In this document: one piece after another, positions 54,930-61,946 of the stretch
Numbering within the stretch: position 1 is the stretch's first letter
Layout of the letters: the number at the start of each line of letters is the position of its first letter
Source of the DNA: Gammaproteobacteria bacterium
Lineage (GTDB): Bacteria > Pseudomonadota > Gammaproteobacteria > Burkholderiales > Rhodocyclaceae
DNA length: 64,000 bases
Reading direction: 5' to 3'
NCBI GenBank assembly: GCA_018828385.1
Contig: JAHJVE010000023.1
Coordinates: 1 to 64,000 of the forward strand
Translations under genes and position numbers: made by a program
The notes under the pieces: generated by a model
The model's database searches: none
Told to the model about the DNA's origin: nothing
What the model saw: the letters and a program-made list of their open reading frames with translations, nothing else

Positions 54930-55733
54930 TCAGCCGTAGCGCCGCTTGGTTGCCTTGGCGTCGATGACGCTCACGTCGATCAGACGCCAGTGCCCGTCGT
55001 CGATAAGCCGCTCCAGCACTTCACCGAGCATGTCGAAATACACCTCGTCGTGCCGATCGACCAGTTCGCCGTCGCGGCTCAGTTCCACCGCGTAGGTGTC
55101 GCCGCCGCGGTCGTAGAGGATCGTCACCTGGCCCTCGAACTTCGAGGTCGAAACCGAGAAGCTGATCGCCGGGGGTGTCTCGATGATCTTGGACGGCTTC
55201 GGATCGACCCAGGTGAAGTCGCGGGCACCCGCATCGACCAGCATGTGGGTGATGCGCCGGAACCCATCGGGAGCCGGCATTTCCTCCAACTGCTGGATGA
55301 GCTGTCCCAGTTCCATGCACTGCGGCTCGGGGATGGGCAGCTTGGCAGGCGCGGAGCCGAGGATGTGCCTGGTGATGGTGTAGGGAACACCGTCCGCGGT
55401 CTTCTCGGTGATTACTTCCGGGGTGTCCGCGCGCAGGCCGTCGAAGCGGCGGCGGGCATACGGTTGGACATGCACCTTGGCGCCTTCGCTGGGAAGGGTG
55501 GTCACCAGGTGGGGGTCGAGCACCGCGAACTCGCTGGGCTTGAGCTTGACGACGATGGCGTCGTCGCTGGCCGCGACCACCTTGCCGTCGAAGGGCTGGG
55601 GGTCGATGGCGAAGCCCAGCGTCGAGGACTGCGGCTGATCATCGAACACGCGATACTTGAACGACCGCACGTTGCGGGGCACATGGCCTGCGACAAGCGA
55701 AGGCATCATGGATTTGATGAGGGAACGGTCCAT
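54930..55733 (-). CDS. conserved ICE protein of unknown function
   Basis: From the ATG at 55733, 267 residues. Beta-rich N-terminal half (FKYRVFDDQPQSSTLGFAIDPQPFDGKVVAASDDAIVVKLKPSEFAVLDPHLVTTLPSEGAKVHVQPYARRRFDG) and a helical C-terminal half with ITHMLVDAGARDF and VYFDMLGEVLERLIDDGHWRLIDVS. No known catalytic motif. Structured element copy 3 lies upstream. Confidence 0.75.
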   Translation of the reverse strand: MDRSLIKSMMPSLVAGHVPRNVRSFKYRVFDDQPQSSTLGFAIDPQPFDGKVVAASDDAIVVKLKPSEFAVLDPHLVTTLPSEGAKVHVQPYARRRFDGLRADTPEVITEKTADGVPYTITRHILGSAPAKLPIPEPQCMELGQLIQQLEEMPAPDGFRRITHMLVDAGARDFTWVDPKPSKIIETPPAISFSVSTSKFEGQVTILYDRGGDTYAVELSRDGELVDRHDEVYFDMLGEVLERLIDDGHWRLIDVSVIDAKATKRRYG

Positions 55734-55799
55734 GGGAATCTCCTTGAGGAAGAACAAGGGATTCCCCGCCCGCAAGGGAGAGGTCCCTTGTGGGTGGAT

Positions 55800-55908
55800 G
55801 GACGCGGTGCGTCCGTAGGAAGAAACAACCAGCGCGGTTTCCCGTGCTTGCAGCCTCGAAGGTCTCGGCTGCCTGGGCATGTGTCGGCAACGCCGACGAA
55901 CATGGGGG
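55800..55908 (-). repeat. three-dyad structured element, copy 3
   Basis: Dyads GGACGC-GGT-GCGTCC (55800-55814), GCAGCC/GGCTGC (55850-55872) and GTCGGC-AA-CGCCGAC (55883-55897). The linker CTGGGCATGT is kept. Shorter than other copies because the first dyad has only a 3-nt loop. It is 67 bp or more before the start of the gene ending at 54930. Confidence 0.7.
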
Positions 55909-55987
55909 CAAGGATGGCCCTGGGCCGGGCTACCCGCCCGCATGAAACGGCACTGCGCCGCACCCGGTTTCCCGCGCTGGGGACAAG

Positions 55988-56010
55988 AAAAAGGCCCCTC
56001 GAAAGGGGCT
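55988..56010 (-). terminator. terminator after the 92-residue protein gene
   Basis: Leftward strand AGCCCC-TTTCGA-GGGGCC then TTTTTC, 8 bp past the stop at 56018. Separates that gene from structured element copy 3. Confidence 0.85.
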
Positions 56011-56017
56011 GGTTGGA

Positions 56018-56296
56018 TCAGGCTTGGTACACGAAGTAGTGTTCGCGCTGACGCGGGAAGAACACATGCTTCCACGTGTCGCCGCCGGTGTTGCCACCGT
56101 CGAAGACGACCATCTCGTAGTCGTCAATGTCGGTGTCCACCAAGTCGGCGCCGGCGATATGGCGCATGTGCAGCGTGCCGTGCGTGCGCTCGAATACCAG
56201 GATCTGGCCGATGGCGTCGTCCTGGCTCATGGCGTTGACGCAGGCTCCGAGCTGGTGCTCGAAGTCCGGTGCGCGCGAAATGAGGTTGGGGAACAT
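56018..56296 (-). CDS. small conserved ICE protein
   Basis: From the ATG at 56296, 92 residues: APDFEHQLGACVNAMSQDDAIGQILVFERTHGTLHMRHIAGADLVDTDIDDYEMVVFDGG, then a basic C-terminus. Acidic middle, no membrane helix, no known motif. Leader hairpin CCAGCCCG/CGGGCTGG and TAGGAGC precede it. Confidence 0.7.
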   Translation of the reverse strand: MFPNLISRAPDFEHQLGACVNAMSQDDAIGQILVFERTHGTLHMRHIAGADLVDTDIDDYEMVVFDGGNTGGDTWKHVFFPRQREHYFVYQA

Positions 56297-56390
56297 GAGG
56301 TTGCTCCTATGAAAATGGACCAGCCCGACTCTTGGGGGAGACGGGCTGGCATGAGGGGACAAAGAGGAAGACCCGCGTGTCGCGCGGCTG

Positions 56391-57128
56391 CTAGCCCTCG
56401 GCCAGCGGCAGGCCCAGCAACGCGGGTGCGTCTGCATCGAGGATGAGGATGCGCACATCGGCCTGGCCAGCCAGTTCAAGGATGTTCGCCAGGTCGTCCG
56501 GCATGCCCTTGTTCCGGTGCTCCTGTCGAAGCTGCTCGGCGGTGATGCCCTCGGCGTGCTCCAGGTTCTGGTCCGTCCAGGGCGTGGAAATCAGCTTGAC
56601 GCCGATCGCCGGGCTGTACGGCACACGGAAGGCGATGAACAACATGGCCTCCGGCGTGGCGATGTCCGCCAGGCCGGCGAGGTAGTGCCAGCTATCGACC
56701 GTGATGTGCTCACGGCTGATTTCCCAGCACCGGCTGTAGTAGCCGGTCTCGAAACTCAGGCGCTGCATCGCTTCCCGCGCGGCCTCGGCCGAATAGGCGT
56801 CACCGACGTGGACTGGGCGGCCGTCGAAGTCCTCGCCATGGATGGCATAGACCACGGCACCGATCACACCTTCGCCGCTGACGCCTTCACCGGCATCGCA
56901 TTCGGCCAGTACCTCGGCGTTCACGGCTTCGCGGCCATCGCTGACCACGGCGAAATCGTTGGCGACGATGCAGGACGATGAAACCAGTTCCTCGTCGGAG
57001 AGGTGTTGCTGGCTCGCGTGGATGTTGCGCCAGACATGCGGGCTTCCGTCCTCGTAGCTGATGCACAGCGTGCGGACGATTTTCAGATTCCAGTAGCCAC
57101 GGTGAAAGGGATTGGGTTTCTGGGACAT
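56391..57128 (-). CDS. conserved ICE protein of unknown function
   Basis: From the ATG at 57128, 245 residues, soluble. YWNLKIVRTLCISYEDGSPHVWRNIHASQQHLSDEELVSSSCIVANDFAVVSDGREAVNAEVLAE is followed by GEDFDGRPVHVGDAYSAEAAREAMQRLSFETGYYSRCWEISREHITVDSWHYL. No catalytic motif. The last stretch ends LDADAPALLGLPLAEG. Leader hairpin CCAATTCCCG/CGGGAATTGG upstream. Confidence 0.72.
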   Translation of the reverse strand: MSQKPNPFHRGYWNLKIVRTLCISYEDGSPHVWRNIHASQQHLSDEELVSSSCIVANDFAVVSDGREAVNAEVLAECDAGEGVSGEGVIGAVVYAIHGEDFDGRPVHVGDAYSAEAAREAMQRLSFETGYYSRCWEISREHITVDSWHYLAGLADIATPEAMLFIAFRVPYSPAIGVKLISTPWTDQNLEHAEGITAEQLRQEHRNKGMPDDLANILELAGQADVRILILDADAPALLGLPLAEG

Positions 57129-57208
57129 TGGGAACTCTCCAGATTGAATAATGGAGCCAATTCCCGCCACCGGGAATTGGACCCGGTGGGTTGAAAATGG
57201 AAAATGCG

Positions 57209-57895
57209 TCAGGCGGCGCTGATCGTTGGCATCTGGGCCAGTCGGTCGGCGACGCGACGGCGCACATTCAGGCGGAACTGCTCGTCGTTGATGCCTGCGA
57301 GCAGGTTGGCGGCCTCCAGCGCGATCAATGCCGAGGCCTCTTCGATGTCGGCGGACAGGATCGTCTTGCGCAGTTGGTCGCCGAGTTGGAGCGCCTGCGA
57401 GGACGTTCTGAAGACCTGGACCTCGCGGCTCAGGTAGCAGCCGTTGCCGCCGAACTCGAACAGCCTCGGCCTGCTGCAATGCCAGCAGCCTTCGAACTGG
57501 ATGGCGGTCAGGCGATGGCCGTCATCGAAGCAGGAAGCGATCAGAAGCAAGGCTTCCAGGTCGGCGCTGTCCTCGAACTTGTGGTGCTCGATCAGGTTCT
57601 CCAGCTCCGCGTCCTGCTCGGCACCGAAGTGCGCGGCCAGCCGTTCGAGCAGAGGTGGAATCGACAACTCTTCGTCGTCGGGCATGGGGATGCCGAGTTG
57701 TGCGGCCAGGTCTTCCAGGCCGTCCAGCACATCCGTCCAGCGCGGATCATTGGTCTCGGCGATCTGGGCGATGTAGGCCTGCCCGTTGCCGGGATGGCCT
57801 TCGTTCAGCGCGAAGGCGCCGAACAGCGCCTTGATGACGGGGGTGACACGCTCCAGCACGAGAACGCCCGTGCCTTCGTAGTAGTTGTTCGCCAT
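57209..57895 (-). CDS. conserved ICE protein of unknown function
   Basis: From the ATG at 57895, 228 residues, helical and acidic (VLVLERVTPVIKALFGAFALNEGHPGNGQAYIAQIAETNDPRWTDVLDGLEDLAAQLGIPMPDDEELSIPPLLERLAAHF). A Cys pair with His (FEGCWHCSRPRLFEFGGNGCYLS) may form a metal site. Leader hairpin TGCGGA/TCCGCA upstream. Family not recognised. Confidence 0.72.
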   Translation of the reverse strand: MANNYYEGTGVLVLERVTPVIKALFGAFALNEGHPGNGQAYIAQIAETNDPRWTDVLDGLEDLAAQLGIPMPDDEELSIPPLLERLAAHFGAEQDAELENLIEHHKFEDSADLEALLLIASCFDDGHRLTAIQFEGCWHCSRPRLFEFGGNGCYLSREVQVFRTSSQALQLGDQLRKTILSADIEEASALIALEAANLLAGINDEQFRLNVRRRVADRLAQMPTISAA

Positions 57896-58038
57896 GGTGG
57901 CTCCTTTCGAGAAAGCGGAGCCAGCCCATGCGGACGATGGCATCCGCAGGGTGATGGAGAAGAAATTGAGGGACATGGCCTTTTGGGCGCATGTCCCTCT
58001 CGGGGGGAACGAAAGACAGTGGTGTGCCGGAGACCGGC

Positions 58039-58431
58039 TCACCAACCGTTGTAGTTCACGAGCAGGTCGGCGATGACCTTGCGGCGTTGCAGGTCGAGAC
58101 CGTCGAAGTCCGACAGCCCGTGGAAGTGGCAGCGCTTGAGCATGGCACCGCCCTCACGCGCGTTGTAGAAGCTGACCATGGCAGACAGGAACATGCGTTC
58201 GCCGCTGCTCAGGACGCCGAGGGCGTCGTTGAGCCGCAGCATGTTGGGACGCAGATCCCACTTGCTCTTGGCCTGGTTCAGACCTTCACGGGTGCCGTCG
58301 CCGAACCACTCGGGGCCAGCAATCTCGACGCCACGCTTCCATGCCTCGAAAAAGGCTTGAGGCGCGGCGGCGAAATGCTGTTCTTCCCGCATGATCTGAT
58401 CGACGACTTCCCGCGGCAGTAGCTGGTTCAT
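58039..58431 (-). CDS. conserved ICE protein of unknown function
   Basis: From the ATG at 58431, 130 residues, helical: LPREVVDQIMREEQHFAAAPQAFFEAWKRGVEIAGPEWFGDGTREGLNQAKSKWDLRPNMLRLNDALGVLSSGERMFLSAMVSFYN. It starts 22 bp after the upstream small gene and lacks its own leader hairpin, so the two are one unit. No known motif. Confidence 0.72.
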   Translation of the reverse strand: MNQLLPREVVDQIMREEQHFAAAPQAFFEAWKRGVEIAGPEWFGDGTREGLNQAKSKWDLRPNMLRLNDALGVLSSGERMFLSAMVSFYNAREGGAMLKRCHFHGLSDFDGLDLQRRKVIADLLVNYNGW

Positions 58432-58453
58432 GACGTGATTCCTCCAGTTTGGA

Positions 58454-58678
58454 TCAAGGAACGGCGAGCTGGGACCAGCCGCCTCTTTCGAGGGCACGTT
58501 GAGCCGCGGCATAGCTGCGGAAGTACTCGCGGGATTCCCGCGAAACGGGGCCTTCGGTATCGCGCGTGCCGATGTAGTGGCCGGCGGCGCTTTGCAGGAC
58601 TTCGAGCGGCAGGAACTTGCCGCAGTAGGTCGAGGCCAATTGCCCGAAGGTTTGGCCGAAAGAGGCTTGCTGGGACAT
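58454..58678 (-). CDS. small conserved ICE protein
   Basis: From the ATG at 58678, 74 residues: FGQTFGQLASTYCGKFLPLEVLQSAAGHYIGTRDTEGPVSRESREYFRSYAAAQRALERGGW. Helical; no membrane segment or catalytic motif. AAGGAG precedes the start. Structured element copy 4 lies upstream; the preceding gene is separated by a terminator. Confidence 0.7.
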   Translation of the reverse strand: MSQQASFGQTFGQLASTYCGKFLPLEVLQSAAGHYIGTRDTEGPVSRESREYFRSYAAAQRALERGGWSQLAVP

Positions 58679-58749
58679 GGATGGGCTCCTTGGAAAAGCG
58701 GGGCCTCGTCCCTCACGGGATGGCAGCTCCCGCACGCGGTTGATAAAAA

Positions 58750-58880
58750 GCATCGACGTCACGGGGACGCGCGTCCGCAGACCTGATGCGATGCGGACTG
58801 GTGGGCAACGCGGGAGAGACCCGCGGCAGCCTGGAACCCTGGCTGCTGGCATGTGCTGACGGATCAGCGAACATGCGGGC
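58750..58880 (-). repeat. three-dyad structured element, copy 4
   Basis: Dyads GCATC/GATGC (58750-58789), GCAGCC/GGCTGC (58826-58845) and GCTGAC-GG-ATCAGC (58855-58868 region). The box GCGGACTGG and the linker CTGGCATGT are kept. It lies after the terminator at 58952 and 72 bp or more before the gene at 58678. Confidence 0.7.
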
Positions 58881-58951
58881 AGCTTCGTGCGCGGGCCGTG
58901 CCGCGTCAGTTGGAAAACGGCATCCGGCCCAGCCCCGATTGATGCGCGCAG

Positions 58952-58983
58952 AAAAAAAGAAGCCCCGCATCGAGTGCGGGGCT
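58952..58983 (-). terminator. terminator after the 185-residue protein gene
   Basis: Leftward strand AGCCCCGCA-CTCGA-TGCGGGGCT then TCTTTTTTTC, 26 bp past the stop at 59009. Strong intrinsic terminator. Structured element copy 4 follows. Confidence 0.9.
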
Positions 58984-59008
58984 GTCAGGAGGGTGCGTCG
59001 GTACTGGA

Positions 59009-59566
59009 TCAGTCGGGCTTGTCGCCCAGGACATGCTGCTTCCACAGGTCGAATGCCTGCTCGGGAGGAAGCTCGGCGAGGATGACGATGGGCTGGGCCT
59101 GCCGGGCGCGCAGCGAGGCGAAGTACGCCTTGCGGTCAGCGATGGCCTTGAGCTTGATGCCCTTGAGGAACTTCAGCTTGCCGTCCTTGATGAACAGCAC
59201 TTTGTTGCCGATGTCCCGGTTGAACGCGGCTCGCACCTTGCGTTCCGCGTGCATGGCATCGGCCAGTTCATCGACCAGGAAGTCGAGCGTCATGTCGATG
59301 TAGTGAGGGTCTTCACCCTCCTGGCCGAGGTCAAGCGGCGCAGGCGGCAGGCCCTTAGCGAAGGCTTCGGCTTGAGCCAACAGCGCTGCCTTGCCGTTGA
59401 GCGCGTGGAGGAACGTCGAGCCGCCGTGGCCATCGTTGCGGGCCTCGGCGATGGGAGTGCCGTCGAACACGACGGTGGCGCTGAAGCACATCGTCTCCTC
59501 GCTGGCGAAATCTGCCACCTTGAGGTTCTTCAGCGTGATGCGGTCTTGCTTGGTGATGTTTTCCAT
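59009..59566 (-). CDS. conserved ICE protein of unknown function
   Basis: From the ATG at 59566, 185 residues: DRITLKNLKVADFASEETMCFSATVVFDGTPIAEARNDGHGGSTFLHALNGKAAL, then DPHYIDMTLDFLVDELADAMHAERKVRAAFNRDIGNKVLFIKDGKLKFLKGIKLKA. The first half looks like a small beta domain, the second helical and basic. No catalytic motif recognised. Structured element copy 5 lies upstream. Confidence 0.75.
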   Translation of the reverse strand: MENITKQDRITLKNLKVADFASEETMCFSATVVFDGTPIAEARNDGHGGSTFLHALNGKAALLAQAEAFAKGLPPAPLDLGQEGEDPHYIDMTLDFLVDELADAMHAERKVRAAFNRDIGNKVLFIKDGKLKFLKGIKLKAIADRKAYFASLRARQAQPIVILAELPPEQAFDLWKQHVLGDKPD

Positions 59567-59643
59567 GGGAAGTCCTGAAATCGACCGGGTGGCGACATGC
59601 CCCTGACGGGACGTGGCGGCCATCCCGTGGGTTGGAGAAATGA

Positions 59644-59779
59644 GGCATCGATGCCCCGGTGGGCAGCGTTCGCCGGTGAGATGCCGAGGCGAACTGGCTG
59701 GTGGCGTGGGCGGAACCCACGGCAGCCTTGACACCCTGGCTGCGGGCTGCTGCCGATACATCGGCAATGCAGGAGGGAG
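59644..59779 (-). repeat. three-dyad structured element, copy 5
   Basis: Dyads GGCATC/GATGCC (59644-59685), GCAGCC/GGCTGC (59722-59743) and GCCGAT-AC-ATCGGC (59752-59765). The box GCGAACTGG is kept; the linker is changed to GGGCTGCT. It lies 78 bp or more before the gene at 59566 and 31 bp past the methyltransferase stop. Confidence 0.7.
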
Positions 59780-59809
59780 AATGGCGCGGCCCGCTGGCTG
59801 CGTCGCTGA

Positions 59810-61417
59810 TCAATCCGAAGCGGTCGAGCCCGTCTTGTGCAGGCATTGCACGAGGCGTTGGCCCAGCCATGCCATGCACGGGACGGCCATGGAGTTGCCG
59901 ATCGCCTTGTAGCGCGGAGCATCCGCGGCGGACTTGCCGCGGTACGGGATCAGCGTGTAGTCGTCGGGCATTCCTTGCAGCCGCTCGCACTCAACTGGCA
60001 TCAACCGCCGCACGCGCCAGTGCGACCAGTCGCCTGGGCCGGGGTCGTTCCAGTCGTAGCGAAAATGCGCCTCGAAGTCGGGGGCCAGGGCATGGGGCTT
60101 GTCCGCGCCACCGCTGCTGGTGCGCAGTGCGCCCACTACGCTGCCGCCCAGCTCGGCGGCAAGACCCTGCTCACGGCCGCGCAGAGAGACGTAGGCCACC
60201 ATCGGCACGCCGTAGCCCGGCTTGCCGTTGGATAGCACGGTGCAAGCGACCTGGCCATGGCCCGACTCGAAACGCACTTCACCACGGTTGTTCTGCGCGA
60301 AGGCTATGGCGGGCACGACACCGGCGTTCGCATGGCTATTGCGATGCCCGCCGGCGCGCAGCGTCGGCGCCAGGTCGAGCGTGGCATCCGCGCCGCTGCC
60401 CTGGGCGGTGAAGGCGATGATCGGAACACCCTTGCCTGTGCCGTCCTCGCTGCTGGCCTTGCCGTTGTTGGCGGTGTCGAGAGTGTGGGCGCTGCTGCCG
60501 GCGACCGACTGCACCATGAACGTCTCGGTACGGATGTCGTGCTTGGGGCCAGCGGCCATCAGGCATGCCGCCACATCGACGGGGCCGGTGCCGCCGCTGA
60601 ACCCGAACGTCGTGGTGACCTTGCCGTAGGGCTGCTTTAGTCCTGCGAATTCTGCGTATCCGCCTGCTGCTTCAGCACCCGGTCCAGCATCGCGGGCAGC
60701 TTCTTGCCACGGCGCGCGGCCCGCACAAGAATCCCCGAGCACGCCTGCGCGCTCAAAAAGTACTTCTGCGGGATCGAGGTCATCTCCACCACTTGCCACA
60801 AGAAACACGCGCTTGCGGCGTTGGGCGACACCGAAATATTGAGCGTCGAGCACGCGCCACGCGATGCGGCGGCGGGGTCCAGACACACAACCAGCGTGCG
60901 CCCATTTTTCCCCTGGCGGCTGGAGCGCACGGCTTTCTCCGGCCAGTGCCCCCAGGAAATACCCGAAGGCATTGCTGCGGTCGTTGAGGACGCCGGGGAC
61001 GTTTTCCCAGACGAGCGTGGCCGCCGGGCGGCGGTCTTGTTGGCGGGTTTGGTCGATGGCATTGGCAAGCTCCACATAGGCAAGGGAAAGGGCTCCGCGC
61101 GGGTCATCCAGCCCGCGACGGCTACCTGCAACGCTGAACGACTGGCACGGCGTGCCGCCGACCAGGATGTCGGGTGCCGGCACGGTGCCGGCGCGCACCT
61201 GGCGGGCGATCGCGGTCATGTCGCCCAGGTTGGGCACGCGGGGATAGCGGTGGGCGAGCACGGCGCTCGGGAACGGTTCGATTTCGGCGAACCACGCGGC
61301 TTCGAGGCCGAGGGGTTGCCAGGCGAGGCTCACGGCCTCGATGCCGCTGCACACGCTGCCGTACAGCAGTGGCGCGGCCTGGGGCGCACCGCGTGGGGTG
61401 CGAGGTTGCGGGTTCAT
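59810..61417 (-). CDS. dcm: DNA (cytosine-5) methyltransferase
   Basis: From the ATG at 61417, 535 residues. Motif I YGSVCSGIEAVSLAWQPLG, motif IV DILVGGTPCQSFSVAG (catalytic PC), motif VI WENVPGVL, motif VIII QRRKRVFLVAS, and motifs IX-X near the end (RRLMPVECERLQGMPDDYTLIPY ... RYKAIGNSMAVPCMAWLG). The large region between VIII and IX (about 250-450) is the target-recognition part and is rich in Gly/Ala. No endonuclease gene is adjacent, so it is an orphan enzyme, probably protecting transferred DNA. Confidence 0.93.
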   Translation of the reverse strand: MNPQPRTPRGAPQAAPLLYGSVCSGIEAVSLAWQPLGLEAAWFAEIEPFPSAVLAHRYPRVPNLGDMTAIARQVRAGTVPAPDILVGGTPCQSFSVAGSRRGLDDPRGALSLAYVELANAIDQTRQQDRRPAATLVWENVPGVLNDRSNAFGYFLGALAGESRALQPPGEKWAHAGCVSGPRRRIAWRVLDAQYFGVAQRRKRVFLVASGGDDLDPAEVLFERAGVLGDSCAGRAPWQEAARDAGPGAEAAGGYAEFAGLKQPYGKVTTTFGFSGGTGPVDVAACLMAAGPKHDIRTETFMVQSVAGSSAHTLDTANNGKASSEDGTGKGVPIIAFTAQGSGADATLDLAPTLRAGGHRNSHANAGVVPAIAFAQNNRGEVRFESGHGQVACTVLSNGKPGYGVPMVAYVSLRGREQGLAAELGGSVVGALRTSSGGADKPHALAPDFEAHFRYDWNDPGPGDWSHWRVRRLMPVECERLQGMPDDYTLIPYRGKSAADAPRYKAIGNSMAVPCMAWLGQRLVQCLHKTGSTASD

Positions 61418-61946
61418 GTCGGGTCTCCTGTTCGTGTGGGGCCCAGGGCGGGCCGGGACGTTGATCGGCAGGAGAAAGGCGCCGAAGGCCGTGTGGCCTT
61501 CGGCTCGGGAGGACAGAACCACCCGTGGGCTGTTGCAGGCCCGGTCGTCGCTAGAACCGTCTGCTGTCAGCAATCGCACCCGGCGCATGTCGTGGTTGGC
61601 GCCGGCATCTTCTGGCGCACATCCGCGCACAAAAGGAGCCCAGTTTTTCGCCGTTGGGCACGGCATCGAATACCGCTGACCACGAAGGGTCTCCGGGTGA
61701 CTCGCGCAGCATGGCAAGTCATCGGGGGACCCTTCGCAGAAGCGGAAAAATGCAGATCAGCAGAACGCGCCGGAAATCCCGGACATGGTTCGCGGAGAAG
61801 CTACCTTCAGGCCCCGCGGCCGGGGACGGCTGGGCGGGACGCGCACACGGACAAGAGAAGGCGTTGCGCGCTGGGCGTCCCGCAGGGCGTGCGGGACATG
61901 GGCCACGCCGCCGATGGCGGGCACGGCTCTCGGGGAGAGGGGGCGG
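61418..61946. other. 529-bp gene-free region between dcm and topB
   Basis: I see no credible gene here. It holds the dcm leader hairpin CCGAAGGCC-ACAC-GGCCTTCGG (61482-61503), a long hairpin at 61683-61736, and a GC-rich stretch toward topB (61800-61946). Open frames crossing it have no family resemblance. Confidence 0.6.
61683..61736. ncRNA. long imperfect hairpin, candidate structured RNA
   Basis: CGAAGGGTC pairs with GACCCTTCG at the base (9 bp), then TCC with GGG, then after a small internal loop TGACT pairs with AGTCA, closing a 14-nt loop CGCGCAGCATGGCA. It lies alone between topB and dcm. Strand and function cannot be told. A small RNA or an operator are possible. Confidence 0.4.

Larger units (their letters stand above)
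48871..59640 (-). repeat. family of leader hairpins before most genes of the 48-61 kb block
   Basis: Short palindromes precede 15 or 16 genes of this block, 15-70 bp before the ATG: 48872-48909, 49286-49332, 50512-50529, 51232-51258, 51993-52018, 52404-52442, 53195-53210, 54171-54220, 54873-54900, 55757-55800, 56320-56349, 57157-57197, 57930-57956, 58700-58743, 59606-59636 and 61482-61503. Many begin, on the gene strand, with a common word near ATCAACCCACCGGGG. radC has one too (24279-24294). Genes without it follow the previous gene within about 20 bp. Confidence 0.6.

Noticed and set aside
59810-61417. Complete restriction-modification system around dcm
   Set aside because: No endonuclease gene is found within 15 kb on either side inside the window.
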